A stretch of DNA of 64,000 nt from contig JANNOQ010000058.1 of NCBI GenBank assembly GCA_031399085.1, positions 1 through 64,000 on the forward strand, written 5' to 3'. The translations under genes were made by a program, and so were the position numbers. Positions 63,772 to 64,000 of this stretch are shown here, in pieces. The notes beneath the pieces are model-generated. The model worked only from the letters and a program-made list of their open reading frames with translations, did no database searches and had not been told where the DNA came from. Numbering within the stretch: the first letter of the stretch is position 1; each line of letters starts with the position of its first letter. The DNA comes from R-RK-3 sp031399085. Lineage in GTDB: Bacteria; Pseudomonadota; Alphaproteobacteria; Rhizobiales; Rhodomicrobiaceae.

Positions 63772-64000
63772 ATGCTTCTCCTGTTTAATAAGAACCGGCT
63801 TCTTATGGCGCGGCATCGGCGGCGACTCTCAGCAAAAGAACTCGCCGAGGCGGCAAGCCTTGCTCAAATGACTATTTCAAGACTTGAAAACGGTGAAAAT
63901 CAACCGGACGAAACCACGGTCGCAAAGCTGTCTAGTGTACTCAGCTTTCCGAATGAGTTTTTCTACGCGGACAATCCAGAATCCCTCAACACGGACGCGG
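63772..64000 (+). CDS. XRE-family regulator, possibly ImmA/IrrE metalloprotease fusion, cut by window edge
   Basis: The frame from ATG 63772 gives at least 76 residues and runs off the window. It has a Cro/C1-type helix-turn-helix (MARHRRRLSAKELAEAASLAQMTISRLENGENQPDETTVAKLSSVLSF) and then PNEFFYADNPESLNTDA, a stretch typical of XRE proteins fused to an ImmA/IrrE HEXXH metalloprotease domain. That domain is beyond the window and cannot be confirmed. It directly follows the 213-residue protein gene. Confidence 0.7.
   Translation, partial: MLLLFNKNRLLMARHRRRLSAKELAEAASLAQMTISRLENGENQPDETTVAKLSSVLSFPNEFFYADNPESLNTDA

Overview
The window is a high-GC proteobacterial chromosome segment. Protein sequences and gene order point to Alphaproteobacteria, most likely Hyphomicrobiales: mraZ to ftsZ followed by lpxC and bamD, a DnaG lacking most zinc ligands, a GATCATGC-type palindromic repeat, BrnTA, a class GN sortase with its VIT/vWA target, and an NDUFS6-like zinc-finger protein. 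The family or genus cannot be fixed from the sequence alone. No rRNA, tRNA, CRISPR array or complete insertion sequence was seen.

Layout. 1-3637 (minus): gatC-gatA-chorismate mutase-gatB, with gatB cut by the window edge. 3843-4706: a porin-like outer membrane protein. 5100-26428 (all minus): a complete division and cell-wall cluster in transcription order mraZ, rsmH, ftsL, ftsI, murE, murF, mraY, murD, ftsW, murG, murC, murB, ddl, ftsQ, ftsA, ftsZ, then lpxC and bamD. Most junctions overlap by 1-32 bases, and MraZ-box repeats lie over a candidate promoter at 26614-26653. Two different palindromic repeats sit inside the cluster, between murD and mraY and between ftsQ and ftsA. 26902-28201: three small secreted Cys-containing proteins, two of them tandem paralogues. 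28475-36927: thrS, an orphan TAXI binding protein, an EamA transporter, a lipoprotein, a FAD monooxygenase, a zinc-finger protein, a patatin and a Uma2 protein. 37153-41376: rpoD and dnaG; rpoD carries an in-frame amber codon. 41493-42187: a perfect palindrome and a BrnT/BrnA toxin-antitoxin pair. 42242-51442: metabolic genes (CoA ester lyase, pdxY, asd, leuB, leuD) and several small or membrane proteins. 51444-55375: a regulator divergent from a sortase and its substrate. 55495-60071: a small secreted protein, an HDAC-family deacetylase, a metacaspase-like protein and mntH behind a Mur/Fur-like box. 60087-64000: an AT-richer accessory stretch with an orphan Phd antitoxin, a start-less ORF remnant, a two-gene cassette with a nuclease-like DUF4365-type protein, a KGG-motif protein, and an XRE regulator with a tightly linked partner that runs off the window.

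How it works together. The central block makes UDP-MurNAc-pentapeptide and lipid II (murB-F, ddl, mraY, murG) and hands them to the septal machinery (ftsW, ftsI, ftsL, ftsQ, ftsA, ftsZ); lpxC and bamD add outer-membrane biogenesis. asd feeds diaminopimelate and threonine synthesis, and murE uses the diaminopimelate.

Most notable: the AAG-to-TAG change in the housekeeping sigma factor gene, which is otherwise intact on both sides, and the uncharacterised cassettes at 61108-62744 and 63128-64000. Neither cassette can be assigned a function from this window, and a defence role is only a hypothesis.
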